From Pseudomonas costantinii (lineage in GTDB: Bacteria > Pseudomonadota > Gammaproteobacteria > Pseudomonadales > Pseudomonadaceae): a stretch of 64,000 bases of DNA. Position numbers and translations under genes: made by a program. The stretch is from NCBI RefSeq assembly GCF_001870435.1, contig NZ_MDDR01000034.1:186001-250000 (forward strand), in the 5' to 3' direction. The notes beneath the pieces were generated by a model, which worked only from the letters and a program-made list of their open reading frames with translations, did no database searches and was not told the DNA's origin. Positions 20,702 through 30,194 of this stretch are shown piece after piece (the stretch's first letter is position 1; each line of letters opens with the position of its first letter).

Positions 20702-21547
20702 ATGTCCCAAGACCGTCGCTACAGCTTCGAGTTCTTCCCGACCAAGACCGATGCTGGGCATGAAAAACTGATGGCCACTGCCAAGCAGTTGGCCAGCTAC
20801 AACCCCGACTTCTTCTCCTGCACCTACGGTGCCGGCGGCTCGACACGTGATCGCACGATCAACACCGTGTTGCAGCTGGAAAGCCAAGTCAAAATCCCCG
20901 CCGCTCCGCACTTGTCGTGCGTGGGCGACAGCAAGGACGACCTGCGCAGCCTGCTGACCCAATACAAACAAGCTGGCATCAAACGCATCGTCGCCCTGCG
21001 TGGTGACCTGCCGTCCGGCATGGGCATGGCCAGCGGCGAGCTGCGCTACGCCAATGACCTGGTGGCCTTCATCCGCGAGGAAAGCGGTGATCACTTCCAT
21101 ATCGAAGTGGCGGCTTACCCGGAGATGCACCCCCAGGCACGCAATTTCGAAGACGATCTTAAGAATTTCGTGCGCAAGGCCAACGCCGGCGCCGACAGCG
21201 CGATCACCCAGTACTTCTTCAACGCCGACAGCTACTTCTACTTCGTCGAGCGTGTACGGGCCATGGGCGTGAACATCCCGATCGTGCCGGGCATCATGCC
21301 AATCACCAACTACAGCAAGCTGGCGCGGTTCTCCGACGCTTGCGGCGCTGAAATCCCACGCTGGGTGCGCAAGCAACTGGAAGCCTATGGCGATGACGTC
21401 AAGAGCATTCAGGCGTTTGGCGAGCAGGTCATCAGCGAAATGTGCGACCGCTTGCTGCAAGGCGGCGCACCCGGGTTGCACTTCTACACCCTGAACCAGG
21501 CTGAACCTAGCCTCGCCATCTGGAACAACCTCAAGCTGCCACGCTAA
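20702..21547 (+). CDS. metF: 5,10-methylenetetrahydrofolate reductase
   Basis: MetF reduces methylene-THF to methyl-THF, the methyl donor for methionine synthesis, using FAD. The 281-residue TIM-barrel protein starts MSQDRRYSFEFFPTKT with the conserved FEFFPPK-type motif containing the catalytic Glu, and has TYGAGGSTRDRT, ALRGDLPSGMG and PGIMPITNYSKL. It follows ahcY by 69 nt, and the AAGG before the ATG at 20702 fixes the start. Co-transcription with ahcY would place it under the SAH riboswitch as well. Confidence 0.96.
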   Translation: MSQDRRYSFEFFPTKTDAGHEKLMATAKQLASYNPDFFSCTYGAGGSTRDRTINTVLQLESQVKIPAAPHLSCVGDSKDDLRSLLTQYKQAGIKRIVALRGDLPSGMGMASGELRYANDLVAFIREESGDHFHIEVAAYPEMHPQARNFEDDLKNFVRKANAGADSAITQYFFNADSYFYFVERVRAMGVNIPIVPGIMPITNYSKLARFSDACGAEIPRWVRKQLEAYGDDVKSIQAFGEQVISEMCDRLLQGGAPGLHFYTLNQAEPSLAIWNNLKLPR

Positions 21548-21565
21548 GGTTTGCCCAGTGGTACC

Positions 21566-21596
21566 AAGGCCCTCGTCATTACGAGGGCCTTTGTAT
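21566..21596 (+). terminator. Rho-independent terminator after metF
   Basis: AAGGCCCTCGT and ACGAGGGCCTT form an 11-bp stem with a CATT-type loop, followed by TTGTATT, 18 nt after the metF stop. Confidence 0.88.
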
Positions 21597-21667
21597 TCCT
21601 CTCCCCCCGCCCGCTAATGCTTGTGCCAGAGCTTCTCTTTAACGCGGGAGCGTCGTAACCTCAGGGC

Positions 21668-22459
21668 ATGCCCGTCATTCTCAAGCTGTTGACCGCCGTG
21701 CTTTTTACTTGCCTGAGCCTTACCGCTTACGGCGAGAAACTGCGCATTGTCACCGAGCCCTGGGCGCCTTATGTATACGATGACAAAGGCACCATGCTCG
21801 GGCTGGACTATGAAGCGACAGTCATTGTGTTCCAACGCCTGGGCGTGGACGTGGAGTGGCAATTCCTGCCCTGGAAACGCTGCCTGGCGATGCTTGACCA
21901 GGGTCACGCCGATGGCGCACTGGATATTTTTCACAGCCACGATCGTGACACCTTGTTGCTCTACCCCAGCGAGCCGTTGTCGGAGGTCGAGTTCGTGCTG
22001 TTCTACGCCAACGAGCGCCCTCACCCGGCCGAAACCCTCGATGACCTGCGCGGCCTGACCGTCGGTACCTCGCCGGGCTATCTCTATGGGGACTCCTTCA
22101 GCGAATCGACCCTGTTCAACCGCGAGCCCGCCCCCAGTCATGAAGCCAACTTCGGCAAATTGTCGCTGGGACGCATCGATCTGGTGCTCACTGACCGCCG
22201 AGTGGGGCAGCATGTGATCAAGGCTCTGGGCCTGGAAGGCAAGGTCAGCCAGGCGCCGTTCGTAGTCAGCCGCCAACAGCAATTCCTCGCCGTGCGCCGT
22301 GGCGCGGGCATGGACCTGTTGGTGCAGCGCTTTGCCGCCGAACTCAAGCGTTTCAAGCAAGAACCGGCCTACGCCGCCTTGAGTGCCAAATATGGTGGAA
22401 TCCAAGCAATCACGGCGCCCAAACACACCGTTGAGCAGCAGGAAAGCAGCGCGCCGTGA
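21668..22459 (+). CDS. Periplasmic solute-binding protein (SBP_bac_3 type)
   Basis: A 263-residue protein with a signal peptide (cleavage after TAYG) and a type 3 extracellular solute-binding domain: LRIVTEPWAPYVYDDKGTML at the start and the middle strand GLTVGTSPGYLYGDSF. It lacks any neighbouring permease or ATPase gene, so it may be an orphan binding protein acting in sensing, or feed a distant transporter. The ligand, probably an amino acid or related small molecule, cannot be predicted. The ribosome site is poor (GGG of the upstream CAGGGC). Confidence 0.82.
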   Translation: MPVILKLLTAVLFTCLSLTAYGEKLRIVTEPWAPYVYDDKGTMLGLDYEATVIVFQRLGVDVEWQFLPWKRCLAMLDQGHADGALDIFHSHDRDTLLLYPSEPLSEVEFVLFYANERPHPAETLDDLRGLTVGTSPGYLYGDSFSESTLFNREPAPSHEANFGKLSLGRIDLVLTDRRVGQHVIKALGLEGKVSQAPFVVSRQQQFLAVRRGAGMDLLVQRFAAELKRFKQEPAYAALSAKYGGIQAITAPKHTVEQQESSAP

Positions 22460-22681
22460 TTGCTCTGTTATACTCCGGCCTTTCCGCCAGGCTTACGCCC
22501 GGCCGCTGAGGTCTTGAAAAAGGCACCCAACCCCGCTACAGCGCAGCTTTACAGCCCGCGCGAGCCGGTGGAGTGCCCGCCAGACGCAGCAGGACCGGAC
22601 GGGATTGCGTTCCTCTAAGCGCCATTCACGCCCGGCAAGATTATCCCTTTGGGCCAAGCCCTAACTAAAACAGGATTACTC
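22460..22681 (+). other. GC-rich leader region of the RhlE-type helicase gene
   Basis: A 222-nt non-coding stretch lies between the binding-protein stop and the helicase start. A TATACT -10-like box (22469-22474) near its left end implies a transcribed leader of about 200 nt. Several short GC-rich complementary segments are present, but no known RNA family was recognised. No -35 box at standard spacing was found. Confidence 0.35.
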
Positions 22682-24574
22682 ATGTCCTTTGCTTCCCTCG
22701 GTCTCTCCGAGGCTTTAGTCCGCGCCATCGAGGCAGCGGGCTATACCGAGCCTACTCCGGTGCAACAGCGGGCTATTCCCGCCGTGTTGCAAGGTCGCGA
22801 CCTGATGGTTGCGGCTCAGACAGGTACTGGTAAAACCGGTGGTTTCGCCCTCCCGATTCTGGAGCGGTTGTTCCCCAACGGTCACCCGGACAAATCCCAG
22901 CGTCACGGCCCGCGCCAACCGCGCGTATTGGTCCTGACCCCTACCCGCGAACTCGCAGCGCAAGTGCACGACAGCTTCAAGCTGTATGCTCGCGACTTGA
23001 AGTTCGTCAGCGCCTGCATCTTCGGCGGCGTCGGCATGAACCCGCAGGTTCAGGCCATGTCCCGTGGTGTTGACGTGCTGGTGGCATGCCCGGGTCGTTT
23101 GCTCGACCTGTGCGGCCAAGGCAGCGTCGATCTGTCCCACGTAGAAATCCTCGTGTTGGACGAAGCCGACCGCATGCTCGACATGGGCTTTGTCCATGAC
23201 GTGAAAAAGGTTCTCGCCCGCCTGCCGGCCAAACGTCAGAACCTGCTGTTCTCGGCAACGTTCTCCCAAGACATCACCGCCCTGGCCGGCAAGCTGCTGC
23301 ACAACCCGGAGCGCATCGAAGTCACGCCGCCGAACACCACGGTCGAGCGTATCGAGCAACGCGTATTCCGCCTGGCGGCCAGCCACAAGCGTGCGCTGCT
23401 GGCGCACCTGATCACCGCCGGCGCCTGGGAACAGGTGTTGGTGTTCACCCGCACCAAGCACGGCGCCAACCGTCTGGCCGAGTACCTGGACAAGCACGGC
23501 CTCACCGCCGTCGCGATCCACGGCAACAAGAGCCAAAACGCGCGCACCAAAGCCCTGGCCGACTTCAAGGCCGGTTCCGTGCGCATCCTGGTCGCCACCG
23601 ATATCGCCGCCCGCGGCCTGGATATCGACCAACTGCCACACGTGGTCAACTTCGAGCTGCCGAACGTCGATGAAGACTATGTGCACCGTATCGGCCGTAC
23701 TGGCCGTGCCGGTCGTTCGGGTGAAGCCATCTCCCTGGTAGCACCGGACGAAGAAAAGCTGCTGAAAAGCATCGAGCGCATGACCAAGCAGAAAATCGCC
23801 GACGGCGATCTGATGGGCTTCGATGCCAGCGCCGTGGAGGCCGAGAAGCCAGAAGCGCGCGAGCGTCCGGATGTGCGTAACCCTCGCAACCCACGCGGTC
23901 CGAAGGGCGATGGCCCGAACGGCGGCGGTGGTGGCGGTGGTCGTCGCGACAAGGGCAAAGACAAGGGCGGCAAGGAAAAAGCGCCTACCAACGGCCGTGG
24001 CGAACGCCCAGCCCGCGAGCAGAAGCCCCGTGAAGGCACCCCGGCCCGCGAACAGCGCCAGCCGAGCCAGCCGCCACGCGCCGCAGCCGACCGTGCACCG
24101 GACGAGTTCCTCGACGACGACGTGGATAACTTCGGTAACCGCGTTGACTACGTGCCACAGGCCAAACCGGCCCAAGGCCGTGGCCGTCGCCCAGGTGCCC
24201 CGGCACAGGGCGCTGGCGCAGGTACTGGCGCACCACGCGGCGGTCAGCCACAAGGCGCTCGCCAAAATGGCCCGCGTAACAGCAGCGGCGGCACCACCGG
24301 TACCCCGCCTGCCAAGCGCAACGGCCCGCGTAATGGCGCGCCACGTGACGGTCAGGCTCGTCGTGAAGACTCGCGCAGCAACAACCGCCGCCCAGCCCGT
24401 GACGATCAGCCACGCTCGTCTGAACCGGCCGTGCAGAACCCGCGCGGTGGCCCAGCGCCGAAGATTATCCACAAGGAGTCGAAAGCCGACCGCTTCCCGA
24501 CACCTGAGCAGCTGGATCAACTGCCAGGCCGCCCTCGTGGTGAAAAACCAGCGCTGCTGACCCGCAACCGCTAG
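22682..24574 (+). CDS. rhlE: DEAD-box RNA helicase, RhlE2-type with long basic tail
   Basis: ATP-dependent RNA helicase of 630 residues. Core motifs in order are Q motif [18 protein letters not shown] (I), PTRELAAQ (Ia), [12 protein letters not shown] (II), SAT (III), [13 protein letters not shown] (V) and [13 protein letters not shown] (VI), all within residues ~1-375. The remaining ~250 residues form a low-complexity extension rich in Gly, Arg, Pro, Lys and Gln ([26 protein letters not shown]) that should bind RNA. The long tail and the metF-ahcY neighbourhood match P. aeruginosa RhlE2, which affects RNA decay. AGGA upstream supports the ATG at 22682. Confidence 0.93.
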   Translation: MSFASLGLSEALVRAIEAAGYTEPTPVQQRAIPAVLQGRDLMVAAQTGTGKTGGFALPILERLFPNGHPDKSQRHGPRQPRVLVLTPTRELAAQVHDSFKLYARDLKFVSACIFGGVGMNPQVQAMSRGVDVLVACPGRLLDLCGQGSVDLSHVEILVLDEADRMLDMGFVHDVKKVLARLPAKRQNLLFSATFSQDITALAGKLLHNPERIEVTPPNTTVERIEQRVFRLAASHKRALLAHLITAGAWEQVLVFTRTKHGANRLAEYLDKHGLTAVAIHGNKSQNARTKALADFKAGSVRILVATDIAARGLDIDQLPHVVNFELPNVDEDYVHRIGRTGRAGRSGEAISLVAPDEEKLLKSIERMTKQKIADGDLMGFDASAVEAEKPEARERPDVRNPRNPRGPKGDGPNGGGGGGGRRDKGKDKGGKEKAPTNGRGERPAREQKPREGTPAREQRQPSQPPRAAADRAPDEFLDDDVDNFGNRVDYVPQAKPAQGRGRRPGAPAQGAGAGTGAPRGGQPQGARQNGPRNSSGGTTGTPPAKRNGPRNGAPRDGQARREDSRSNNRRPARDDQPRSSEPAVQNPRGGPAPKIIHKESKADRFPTPEQLDQLPGRPRGEKPALLTRNR

Positions 24575-24583
24575 TTAAACAAA

Positions 24584-24617
24584 AAGCCCCGGCTCTCACG
24601 AGCCGGGGCTTTTTTGT
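24584..24617. terminator. Rho-independent terminator after the helicase gene
   Basis: AGCCCCGGCTC(TCAC)GAGCCGGGGCT has an 11-bp stem followed by TTTTTTG, with an upstream A tract. It lies about 10 nt after the stop. Confidence 0.93.
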
Positions 24618-24796
24618 GGCTGCGTTGCGCGCGGACTCCGCCGCAATCGACAGGTGTATTGTCGGGCCCTCGACCATCGTGTCTACTGTGCCATCAACAG
24701 TGCCATTATTTGCTAGCGCTGTTTGACCCAAAAAGCCCAAGGAATCATGGCTGAGACGATACCGCTGCGTATGGTCTTTAAACGGTGCGAATACCC

Positions 24797-25780
24797 ATGA
24801 CGAATGCTACGCCATCCATCAAGCTCAGCACGCTCCGGCAAATAGCCCCCTACCTGAGCATGCGCGGGGTGTCACCGCTGGAGTTCTTTCGGCGCTTTGG
24901 TATTGCCCCTCAGGTGTTTCAAAACCCTGAAGCATGGGTACCGCGAGCGGCCTGTTTTCATATCGCCAACGAAATGGCCGCTGTCGCACAAGATCCCTTC
25001 GGCGGTGCGACGGTAGGGCACCTGACCGAAATGCGCTCAACCGGTGTATGGGGCGAGTTGATATTGGGCTCGACCAATCTCGCCCAGGCCTGTGCGTCGG
25101 CGGCGGTCCATACGGATTTGCTGCATCAAGGAAGCGAAGTAAAGATTCTCACTGAAGGCCGTACGACGAAACTGATCCAGCAATTTACCGGACAACACGG
25201 AGCTGATCCGAAACAAGTCATTTTCGGCACCCTTGCGGTACTTAGAAAGGTACCGCTCATGTCCGGCGCGCCCGGCGCCATACGCGTCCATCTAAAAAAT
25301 CCGAGGGAGCGCGGAGACGAGGCGCTTGAGGAATACCTGGGCCCGAACCTCGTAATGAACGCTGACTACAACATGATCGAATTCGATCGTGAGTTGCTTG
25401 AAATCCCCCTGCAGCCTGTTCGAGATACTGCCTGGAAAACCACCCAAGCCTTGGAGTCGACCTCTGACGCAGCGGACGTGCTCGCCAAGCAAATATCGGA
25501 TCAGCAACAATCCAAACTTCTCTCTATTTCAAGAACGATTGGACTGTCTGTTCGAACGTTGCAACGTCGCCTCGAACATTGCGGCATCGACTTCGACGCG
25601 TTACGTGACGAGACACGCCGCAGCGAGGCCTTTCAGTTACTGGCCAGCGGTAAATACAGCGCGACTGAAATTGCCTATATGGTCGGCTACAGCGATCCGG
25701 CGCACTTTACGCGCGCCTTCAAGCGCTGGACCGGGAGCCCTCCGTCGCACTATCGCTCTGTCTTGAAACTTGATCGTTAA
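24797..25780 (+). CDS. AraC-family transcriptional regulator (OruR/ArgR-like layout)
   Basis: The 327-residue protein has an N-terminal arabinose-binding-like domain (LSTLRQIAPYLSMRGVSPLE through about residue 205) and a C-terminal AraC DNA-binding domain with two helix-turn-helices (LSISRTIGLSVRTLQRRLEH and IAYMVGYSDPAHFTRAFKRW). This arrangement (PF12625 plus HTH_18) is common in Pseudomonas regulators of catabolic or envelope genes. The start MTNATPSIKLSTL is an ATG; an alternative GTG lies 12 nt upstream. It is followed on the same strand by four envelope genes and is their likely activator; the inducer is unknown. Confidence 0.88.
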   Translation: MTNATPSIKLSTLRQIAPYLSMRGVSPLEFFRRFGIAPQVFQNPEAWVPRAACFHIANEMAAVAQDPFGGATVGHLTEMRSTGVWGELILGSTNLAQACASAAVHTDLLHQGSEVKILTEGRTTKLIQQFTGQHGADPKQVIFGTLAVLRKVPLMSGAPGAIRVHLKNPRERGDEALEEYLGPNLVMNADYNMIEFDRELLEIPLQPVRDTAWKTTQALESTSDAADVLAKQISDQQQSKLLSISRTIGLSVRTLQRRLEHCGIDFDALRDETRRSEAFQLLASGKYSATEIAYMVGYSDPAHFTRAFKRWTGSPPSHYRSVLKLDR

Positions 25781-25947
25781 CCGACTCGCCTAACTTCTCG
25801 CCCCCTCCTACCCAATCATTTGGCCCCTCTCACGGTCGGCGTTCGCGTACACACTCGCTTTGCTTTTGGCACCAAATGGCAAGTTTCCTTCGAGGCGCTC
25901 TTATACAGTCAAAAAGGTAACGCCAACTTATAAGACCAGAGGTTTAC

Positions 25948-26982
25948 ATGTCCCATTTATCCACGGCCCGCATCCTCGCCATGGCGCTGGCAGCGTTTGG
26001 AAGTGCGAACGCTCAATCATCCCCAGAGACGACGATACCGGTTGGCGTGGATAATTTTGTCCGTGCCGAGTCCGATCTCTACTTGGGAAAAATGGTCGCC
26101 AGTGGCAGTTTGGGCCGGTTTGTTCATAGCCGCGAAGCCGTGCCCATCGACGCTCAGAATGTGGTCCGGATGAATCGGGACACGCTCTATTCGTCAGCTG
26201 TTTTCGATCTCGATGCAGGCCCCGTCACGATCACCTTGCCTGAGGCCGGTGGGCGGTTCATGTCGATGGCGGTGATCAATGAAGATCACTACGTCCCCAT
26301 CGTCACTTACGGCGCCGGCCGCCGAACCCTGACAAAAGAGGCCGTCGGCACACGCTATGTATTTGTTGCAGTGCGCACGTTCTTCGATCCCGCAGATCAC
26401 AAGGACCTTGAAAAGGTGCATGCACTGCAGGATGCAATCACGGTCAGCCAAGCCAAGGTGGGGGAGTTTGTAGTACCCAAATGGGACCAGCCGAGCCAGG
26501 CAAAGGTGCGTGAGGCCCTGGAAGTCCTGGGCTCGACGATTCCCGACTACAACCAGTCCTTTGGCCCCAAGAGCGCGGTCAATCCGATCCACCACCTGAT
26601 CGGCACCGCGACAGGTTGGGGTGGCAACCCGGCCAAGGACGCTATCTACCTCGGCGGTGTGATGCCGCACAACGATGGGAAAACCGTTTACCAACTTAAA
26701 GTTGGAGATGTCCCGGTGAAAAGTTTCTGGTCTGTCAGTGTTTATAACGCCGACGGTTACTTCCAGAAGAACCCCTATGACGCCTATTCGTTGAACAACC
26801 TCACCGCCAAGAAAAGTGAGGATGGCTCGATGGTCATCCAGTTCGGCGGTTGCGACGGGAAGATCGCTAACTGCCTGCCGACGACACCCGGTTGGAACTA
26901 CACGGTCAGGCTTTATCAGCCGAGCGAACAAATACTGAATGGCCAATGGCGCTTCCCGAAGCCGCAGCCCGTCGCGCGCTAA
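25948..26982 (+). CDS. Exported DUF1254/DUF1214 protein
   Basis: The 344-residue protein has a signal peptide ending near SANAQ. A DUF1254 segment follows (DNFVRAESDLYLGKMV; VPIDAQNVVRMNRDTLYSS) and then DUF1214 in the C-terminal third (KSFWSVSVYNADGYFQKNPY). The pair is widespread in exported proteins of soil bacteria, but no activity is established. It opens a run of four codirectional envelope genes after the AraC regulator. The gap upstream (167 nt) could hold the regulated promoter; no clear repeat was seen. Confidence 0.87.
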   Translation: MSHLSTARILAMALAAFGSANAQSSPETTIPVGVDNFVRAESDLYLGKMVASGSLGRFVHSREAVPIDAQNVVRMNRDTLYSSAVFDLDAGPVTITLPEAGGRFMSMAVINEDHYVPIVTYGAGRRTLTKEAVGTRYVFVAVRTFFDPADHKDLEKVHALQDAITVSQAKVGEFVVPKWDQPSQAKVREALEVLGSTIPDYNQSFGPKSAVNPIHHLIGTATGWGGNPAKDAIYLGGVMPHNDGKTVYQLKVGDVPVKSFWSVSVYNADGYFQKNPYDAYSLNNLTAKKSEDGSMVIQFGGCDGKIANCLPTTPGWNYTVRLYQPSEQILNGQWRFPKPQPVAR

Positions 26983-27054
26983 TGACTAACTTGCGAACTC
27001 TATAACTAAGTACTCACGCCAATACGTTTGGTTTTACACCCAAGGACATAAGCA

Positions 27055-27897
27055 ATGACAACCCTCGGTGGTTCAAACTTTCTCAAGCATCCGGTGACGC
27101 TCATTACAGGTGCGACGCTCGCATTTGCGATGGCGTTTCCGGTACACGCAGACGACTCAAGTGAGCCCTCCGTGACCGTCGGTGGCGGGCTCGCCGTTGG
27201 CCCGCTATACGAAGGTTCCTCACACTACGCCGCGTTTCCATCACTGAAACTCAAAGCGGTTTTGCCGACCGAAAACTGGGGCAAGTTTACTGCGTCCTTT
27301 CCGGAAGGGCTGCGTTGGGATTTACCGGGGCTGTCCCCTTTCGGGATCGCCCTGCTGCTGGGTTACGACCAGGGTCGCAAGGAAAGAATCCACACCCTGG
27401 GCGGTCGTGATGACTACTTGAAGGGTATGGGTAACCTGGACAGCACTGCCCTGGTCGGGGCGGAAGCGTATTGGATGCTGCCGGCCGGTCGCCTGTTTGT
27501 ACGCGGCCTGCAAGCCAGCCAGAGCCGCGATTACGGTGGCGAGAGCCTGGGGCGTACCGCCTACCTGGAAGCCGGATACGCCACCGCCTATGCGCTGTCT
27601 TCGACATTGACCCTGGACTCGACCCTGTACGGCACCTGGAGCAATGACAAAGACATGATGGCGCGCTTCGGCGTCACCGCCCAACAAGCGGCACGCACCG
27701 GCTTCGAGGAATACCACCCGGGCGGCGGGATGCGCGATGTGACCTTGAAGCTGGGCCTCACCTGGCAATGGCAGCCACAGCTGGCACTGGAAGGCGGCAT
27801 CAAGACCTACGCCCTGGTCTCCGATGCCCGCAACAGCCCGCTGACGGGTGAAAACGTGGGCGCAGGCGCCTACCTGAATGCCCTTTACCGGTTTTGA
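27055..27897 (+). CDS. MipA/OmpV family outer-membrane protein
   Basis: A 280-residue beta-barrel protein with signal peptide (residues 1-32, ending PVHA). The mature start SVTVGGGLAVGPLYEGSSHY is the MipA/OmpV signature, and the protein ends with the outer-membrane terminal strand ...AYLNALYRF. Family members include the MltA-interacting scaffold MipA and OmpV-like proteins involved in antibiotic or osmotic responses. AAGGA precedes the ATG. It lies 72 nt after the DUF1254 gene and 14 nt before the acid phosphatase, within the envelope cassette. Confidence 0.88.
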   Translation: MTTLGGSNFLKHPVTLITGATLAFAMAFPVHADDSSEPSVTVGGGLAVGPLYEGSSHYAAFPSLKLKAVLPTENWGKFTASFPEGLRWDLPGLSPFGIALLLGYDQGRKERIHTLGGRDDYLKGMGNLDSTALVGAEAYWMLPAGRLFVRGLQASQSRDYGGESLGRTAYLEAGYATAYALSSTLTLDSTLYGTWSNDKDMMARFGVTAQQAARTGFEEYHPGGGMRDVTLKLGLTWQWQPQLALEGGIKTYALVSDARNSPLTGENVGAGAYLNALYRF

Positions 27898-27911
27898 TAA
27901 GGGAACACTCG

Positions 27912-28727
27912 ATGAAAACAGTACATAGGCAGTTGGGGCTGGTCGGCCTGCTCTGGTCGGGGCTGGTACTTGCCGACGATGCAGCCACCAAGGTCACGGA
28001 CCCTCACTTCAAACTTGCCCCAGGCTATCTGAACTCGGCGGACTTGCCGCTGCGCCTGGCGTTGCTGGGCGCCCCGCCAAAACCCGACTCTGCGGCGCTT
28101 GCACGGGATGAGGAAGCACGGCGTGCGGCACTGTCGCTACGTGGCACAGCCCGGGAGAAACTCGCGGCAACGGATGCGGAGCTGTCATTCCCAGGCCCGG
28201 CGCAAGCATTCTCCTGCGCGATGGGCACGCCGATCACCGAGAAAACCACCCCGCACCTTTATACCTTGATGCAGCGCACCCTGACGGATGCAGGCGGCTC
28301 CACCTATGCCGGGAAAAATGCCTACAACCGTACTCGCCCATTCGTGGTGCATAACGAAGGCACCTGTCGCAAAGACATGGAGCCGCTGCTACGCACGGAT
28401 GGCTCCTGGCCGTCCGGCCACTCCGCTGCCGGTTGGGCCTGGGGGCTGTTGCTGGCCGAGGTTCAACCTGCACGCGCCACCGAGCTGATGACCCGCGGGT
28501 TGTCTTTCGGCCAGAGCCGGGTCATCTGCGATGCACACTGGCAGAGCGACGTGGATGCAGGCCGCATCATGGGGGCTGCAACGGTAGCGAGCCTGCATAG
28601 CAATCCGGCGTTCCTGGCGGACCTCGCAGCCGCAAAGGAGGAGGTCAAGGCGGCTCAAAAAGCAGGCCTGAAGCCTACAGAAGACTGCGCGGCCGAGGGC
28701 GTGGCGCTCTCGCTGACTCAGCACTGA
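27912..28727 (+). CDS. Class A non-specific acid phosphatase (PAP2 fold)
   Basis: The 271-residue protein is exported (signal peptide ending near VLADD). The PAP2/vanadium-haloperoxidase-type phosphatase signature is complete: KNAYNRTRPF (KX6RP), WPSGHSAAG (PSGH with catalytic His) and GQSRVICDAHWQSD (SRX5HX3D with the nucleophilic His). Class A bacterial phosphatases (PhoN/PhoC) hydrolyse phosphomonoesters in the periplasm. Coupled 14 nt behind the MipA/OmpV gene, it could liberate phosphate from a substrate entering through that porin; this is inference. Confidence 0.92.
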   Translation: MKTVHRQLGLVGLLWSGLVLADDAATKVTDPHFKLAPGYLNSADLPLRLALLGAPPKPDSAALARDEEARRAALSLRGTAREKLAATDAELSFPGPAQAFSCAMGTPITEKTTPHLYTLMQRTLTDAGGSTYAGKNAYNRTRPFVVHNEGTCRKDMEPLLRTDGSWPSGHSAAGWAWGLLLAEVQPARATELMTRGLSFGQSRVICDAHWQSDVDAGRIMGAATVASLHSNPAFLADLAAAKEEVKAAQKAGLKPTEDCAAEGVALSLTQH

Positions 28728-28740
28728 TCGGAGAAACACC

Positions 28741-29499
28741 ATGACGCACAGTCACAACGCACGCCAGGCACTGCTGGCTGGCGCCTTGGCGGCAGCCGCG
28801 TCCAGTTTGCCGATGGGGGCCATGGCGGCAGACAGCGATAGCTGGACGTTCAATGGCGGGCCTTACGTGTGGGGCGCCGGCATCCGTGGGCATGTGGGGC
28901 ATAGCAGTACCGGAACCCAGTTTATAAAGTCCGATTTCTCTGACATCGCAAAGACGGTCGATATGTCGGTGATGCTGATGGGCGAGGCTCGTCGAGGCCC
29001 CTACAGCCTATTGGCCGACCTGATGTACATCGACACCGACACCCGCAACCGCCTGCCTGCGGGCGCCAAACTTGAGGTAGAAAGCAAGACAGCCTCCGGG
29101 TTCCTGGGGGGCGGCTACACCGTGTTGGGCGATGATAACCGCCGGTTGGATGTCGCCGGTGGAGTGCGCGTCTGGTACAGCGGCACCACCCTCACCTTCC
29201 ATGGCGGGCCGCTTGGCGGTTTATCGGGTTCTGACAATGCGACGTGGGCAGACGCCATGGCAGGACTGCGCGGGCACTATGCCGTGAACGATCGCTTCTG
29301 GCTGTCGTCCTGGGGCATGGCGGGTGGCGGGCAGTCACGGGAAGATTGGGACCTGGCAGCGTTGGCAGGCTGGGAGTTCTGGCCTGGGTTTTCGGCAGTG
29401 GCCGGTTACCGGGCCATGGGGGTGAATTACCGCCATGATGGCTTTGTCTACGACATCGTCCAGAAGGGCCCTCTACTGGGGATCAGTGGACGGTTCTGA
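28741..29499 (+). CDS. Putative outer-membrane beta-barrel protein
   Basis: A 252-residue protein with signal peptide (ending GAMAAD). The mature part alternates aromatic/glycine-rich strands (SWTFNGGPYVWGAGIRGHVG; RRGPYSLLADLMYID) and ends in ...GPLLGISGRF, a C-terminal Phe typical of barrels inserted by the BAM machinery. No specific family was recognised. It starts 13 nt after the acid phosphatase stop and closes the AraC-linked envelope cassette. Confidence 0.78.
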   Translation: MTHSHNARQALLAGALAAAASSLPMGAMAADSDSWTFNGGPYVWGAGIRGHVGHSSTGTQFIKSDFSDIAKTVDMSVMLMGEARRGPYSLLADLMYIDTDTRNRLPAGAKLEVESKTASGFLGGGYTVLGDDNRRLDVAGGVRVWYSGTTLTFHGGPLGGLSGSDNATWADAMAGLRGHYAVNDRFWLSSWGMAGGGQSREDWDLAALAGWEFWPGFSAVAGYRAMGVNYRHDGFVYDIVQKGPLLGISGRF

Positions 29500-29515
29500 G
29501 GCAGTAAGCGCCCAC

Positions 29516-29551
29516 AAAAAAGCCCCGGCCTGGGAAGGCCGGGGCTTTTTG
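29516..29551. terminator. Bidirectional terminator between envelope cassette and yceI
   Basis: AGCCCCGGCCT and AGGCCGGGGCT pair in an 11-bp stem, with A tract on the left and TTTTT on the right, so it can serve both convergent units. Confidence 0.92.
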
Positions 29552-29565
29552 TCAGCCGCGAAATA

Positions 29566-30162
29566 TTACTTCGCTTTGACACCTTCAAACGTTACATACA
29601 GCTCAACAGTGTTGGACGCTGGGCCCAGGTCCATCTGCTTGCCGAAGTCCTGACGGTTGAAGCTGGTAGTGCCTTCAAAGCCTGCACGGTAGCCGCCCCA
29701 TGGATCCTTGCCTTCACCCAGGAAGGTGGCCTTGACCACGATTGGCTTGGTCACGCCGTGAAAGGTCAGGTCGCCGGTTACGTCGGCAGTGACTTGGCCA
29801 GCAGCATTTTTGCCGGTGGTTTTAACACTGGTGGAGACGAACTTGGCATCGGCAAACTTGCCAACGTCCAGGAAGTCTTTGCTGGAAATGTGCTTGTCAC
29901 GTTCAGCGTGGTTAGTGAATACGCTGGCGGTACGTACGTTGAACTCAATTTTGCTGTCTTCAGGCTTGGCAGCATCGAAGCTGAACTTACCGTCCAGGTC
30001 CTTGAAGGTACCGGTGATGAAGCTGTAGCCCAAGTGGCTGATCTTGAAGTCGACGAAGGCGTGCTGGCCTTCCTTGTCGACAACATAATCAGCGGCCATC
30101 ACCGAACCTGCAGACAGCAGAGCAGAACCGATTGCCAGAGCGGCGAGAGTCTTTTTCAACAT
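29566..30162 (-). CDS. YceI family periplasmic protein
   Basis: The 198-residue protein starts with a signal peptide ([20 protein letters not shown], ending VMA) and contains the single YceI lipocalin-like domain, beginning [20 protein letters not shown] and ending [12 protein letters not shown]. YceI barrels bind polyprenoid lipids; the cellular function is not settled. The start was set at the ATG with AAGGA upstream. It lies 32 nt behind the cytochrome b561 gene, the same pairing as yceJ-yceI in E. coli. Confidence 0.93.
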   Translation of the reverse strand: MLKKTLAALAIGSALLSAGSVMAADYVVDKEGQHAFVDFKISHLGYSFITGTFKDLDGKFSFDAAKPEDSKIEFNVRTASVFTNHAERDKHISSKDFLDVGKFADAKFVSTSVKTTGKNAAGQVTADVTGDLTFHGVTKPIVVKATFLGEGKDPWGGYRAGFEGTTSFNRQDFGKQMDLGPASNTVELYVTFEGVKAK

Positions 30163-30194
30163 GCTTTCTATTCCTTGTGAGTCGAGGTTGAACA

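Noticed and set aside
22715..24520. Open frame (601 codons) opposite the rhlE-type gene
   Set aside because: Rich in Ala/Val/Thr from reverse reading of the helicase and its low-complexity tail; no start context.
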